A stretch of DNA of 13,598 bases, taken from Fibrobacterota bacterium. Lineage in GTDB: Bacteria > Fibrobacterota > Chitinivibrionia > Chitinivibrionales > Chitinispirillaceae. Both the position numbers and the translations under genes were made by a program. The stretch is from assembly GCA_023412475.1 (NCBI GenBank), contig JAEYNR010000068.1:1-13598 (forward strand), in the 5' to 3' direction. Shown piece by piece: positions 13,476 through 13,598 of the stretch (positions are counted from its first letter, which is position 1; each line of letters opens with the position of its first letter). The notes beneath the pieces are model-generated. The model searched no databases. It saw only the letters and a program-made list of their open reading frames with translations, and was not told the DNA's origin.

Positions 13476-13598
13476 GTAGAAAGCAATAGTAATGTTGTAG
13501 AAAGCAATAGTAATGTTGTAGAAAGCAATAGTAATGTTGTAGAAAGCAATAGTAATGTTGTAGAAAGCAATAGTAATGTTGTAGAAAGCAATAGTAAT
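13476..13598 (+). repeat. Tandem array B: five full 21-bp copies plus a partial, beginning gtagaaagcaatagtaat
   Basis: Copies begin at 13476, 13497, 13518, 13539, 13560 and 13581. All are identical and the last is cut by the window edge, so the true copy number is unknown. The unit is unlike that of array A but has exactly the same 21-bp length. In one plus-strand frame it is free of stops (VESNSNV per unit), so it might enter a gene beyond the window. Confidence 0.95.

Noticed and set aside
13152..13598. CRISPR array
   Set aside because: The units follow each other directly, with no unique spacers and no dyad symmetry in the repeat, and no cas genes are in view.

Overview
The window is most likely from a Gram-negative, plant-polysaccharide-degrading bacterium, probably Fibrobacterota (Chitinispirillum-like) or a Bacteroidota relative. 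This is inference from several features: a secreted GH11 xylanase, several secreted proteins ending in short 'LYN..GKKIS / GVYFI' or 'YTLNGKKV...GRYMI' tails like C-terminal sorting or anchoring modules, a beta-helix remnant, and AT-leaning DNA with many short dispersed repeats. No rRNA, tRNA, CRISPR array or intact mobile element was found.

Layout. Positions 1-490 hold the 3' end of a surface or tail-fibre-like gene broken by an in-frame stop. Positions 628-1403 hold a two-gene unit of exported proteins; the second is cut to 31 codons by a palindromic dispersed repeat. Positions 1577-6079 (minus strand) form a tight three-gene operon, read in the order phosphohexomutase (PgcA/PGM2 type), transmembrane Ser/Thr kinase with an external TPR-like domain, exported WD40-like propeller. 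Positions 6497-6778 hold a 5'-truncated DprA-like remnant. Positions 6846-7730 (minus) encode the GH11 xylanase, which has a good terminator behind it and an inverted repeat in its leader. Positions 7731-8360 are non-coding and full of repeats and hairpins. Positions 8361-9068 (minus) encode an AlkD-family DNA alkylation repair protein. Positions 9128-9574 hold a decayed beta-helix gene. Positions 9684-11366 (plus) encode an exported protein with seven W-x-K-x-Y/F-G-G repeats and a C-terminal sorting-like module. A bidirectional terminator separates it from 11599-12297 (minus), an unrecognised cytoplasmic helical protein. Positions 12298-13598 contain no convincing gene. They carry palindromes and two neighbouring tandem arrays, both with a 21-bp period.

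How the parts fit. The xylanase releases xylo-oligosaccharides and the phosphohexomutase works in sugar-phosphate interconversion. The kinase and propeller genes in the mutase operon suggest envelope or nutrient sensing tied to sugar metabolism, but that link rests only on gene order. The density of broken genes (four) and dispersed repeats marks the flanks as a decaying accessory region. The most unusual feature is the right edge: eight regularly spaced copies of a sequence one base short of the DnaA-box consensus (TTATCCAC), next to a second 21-bp array. It could be an origin-like or protein-binding array, or simply a minisatellite.
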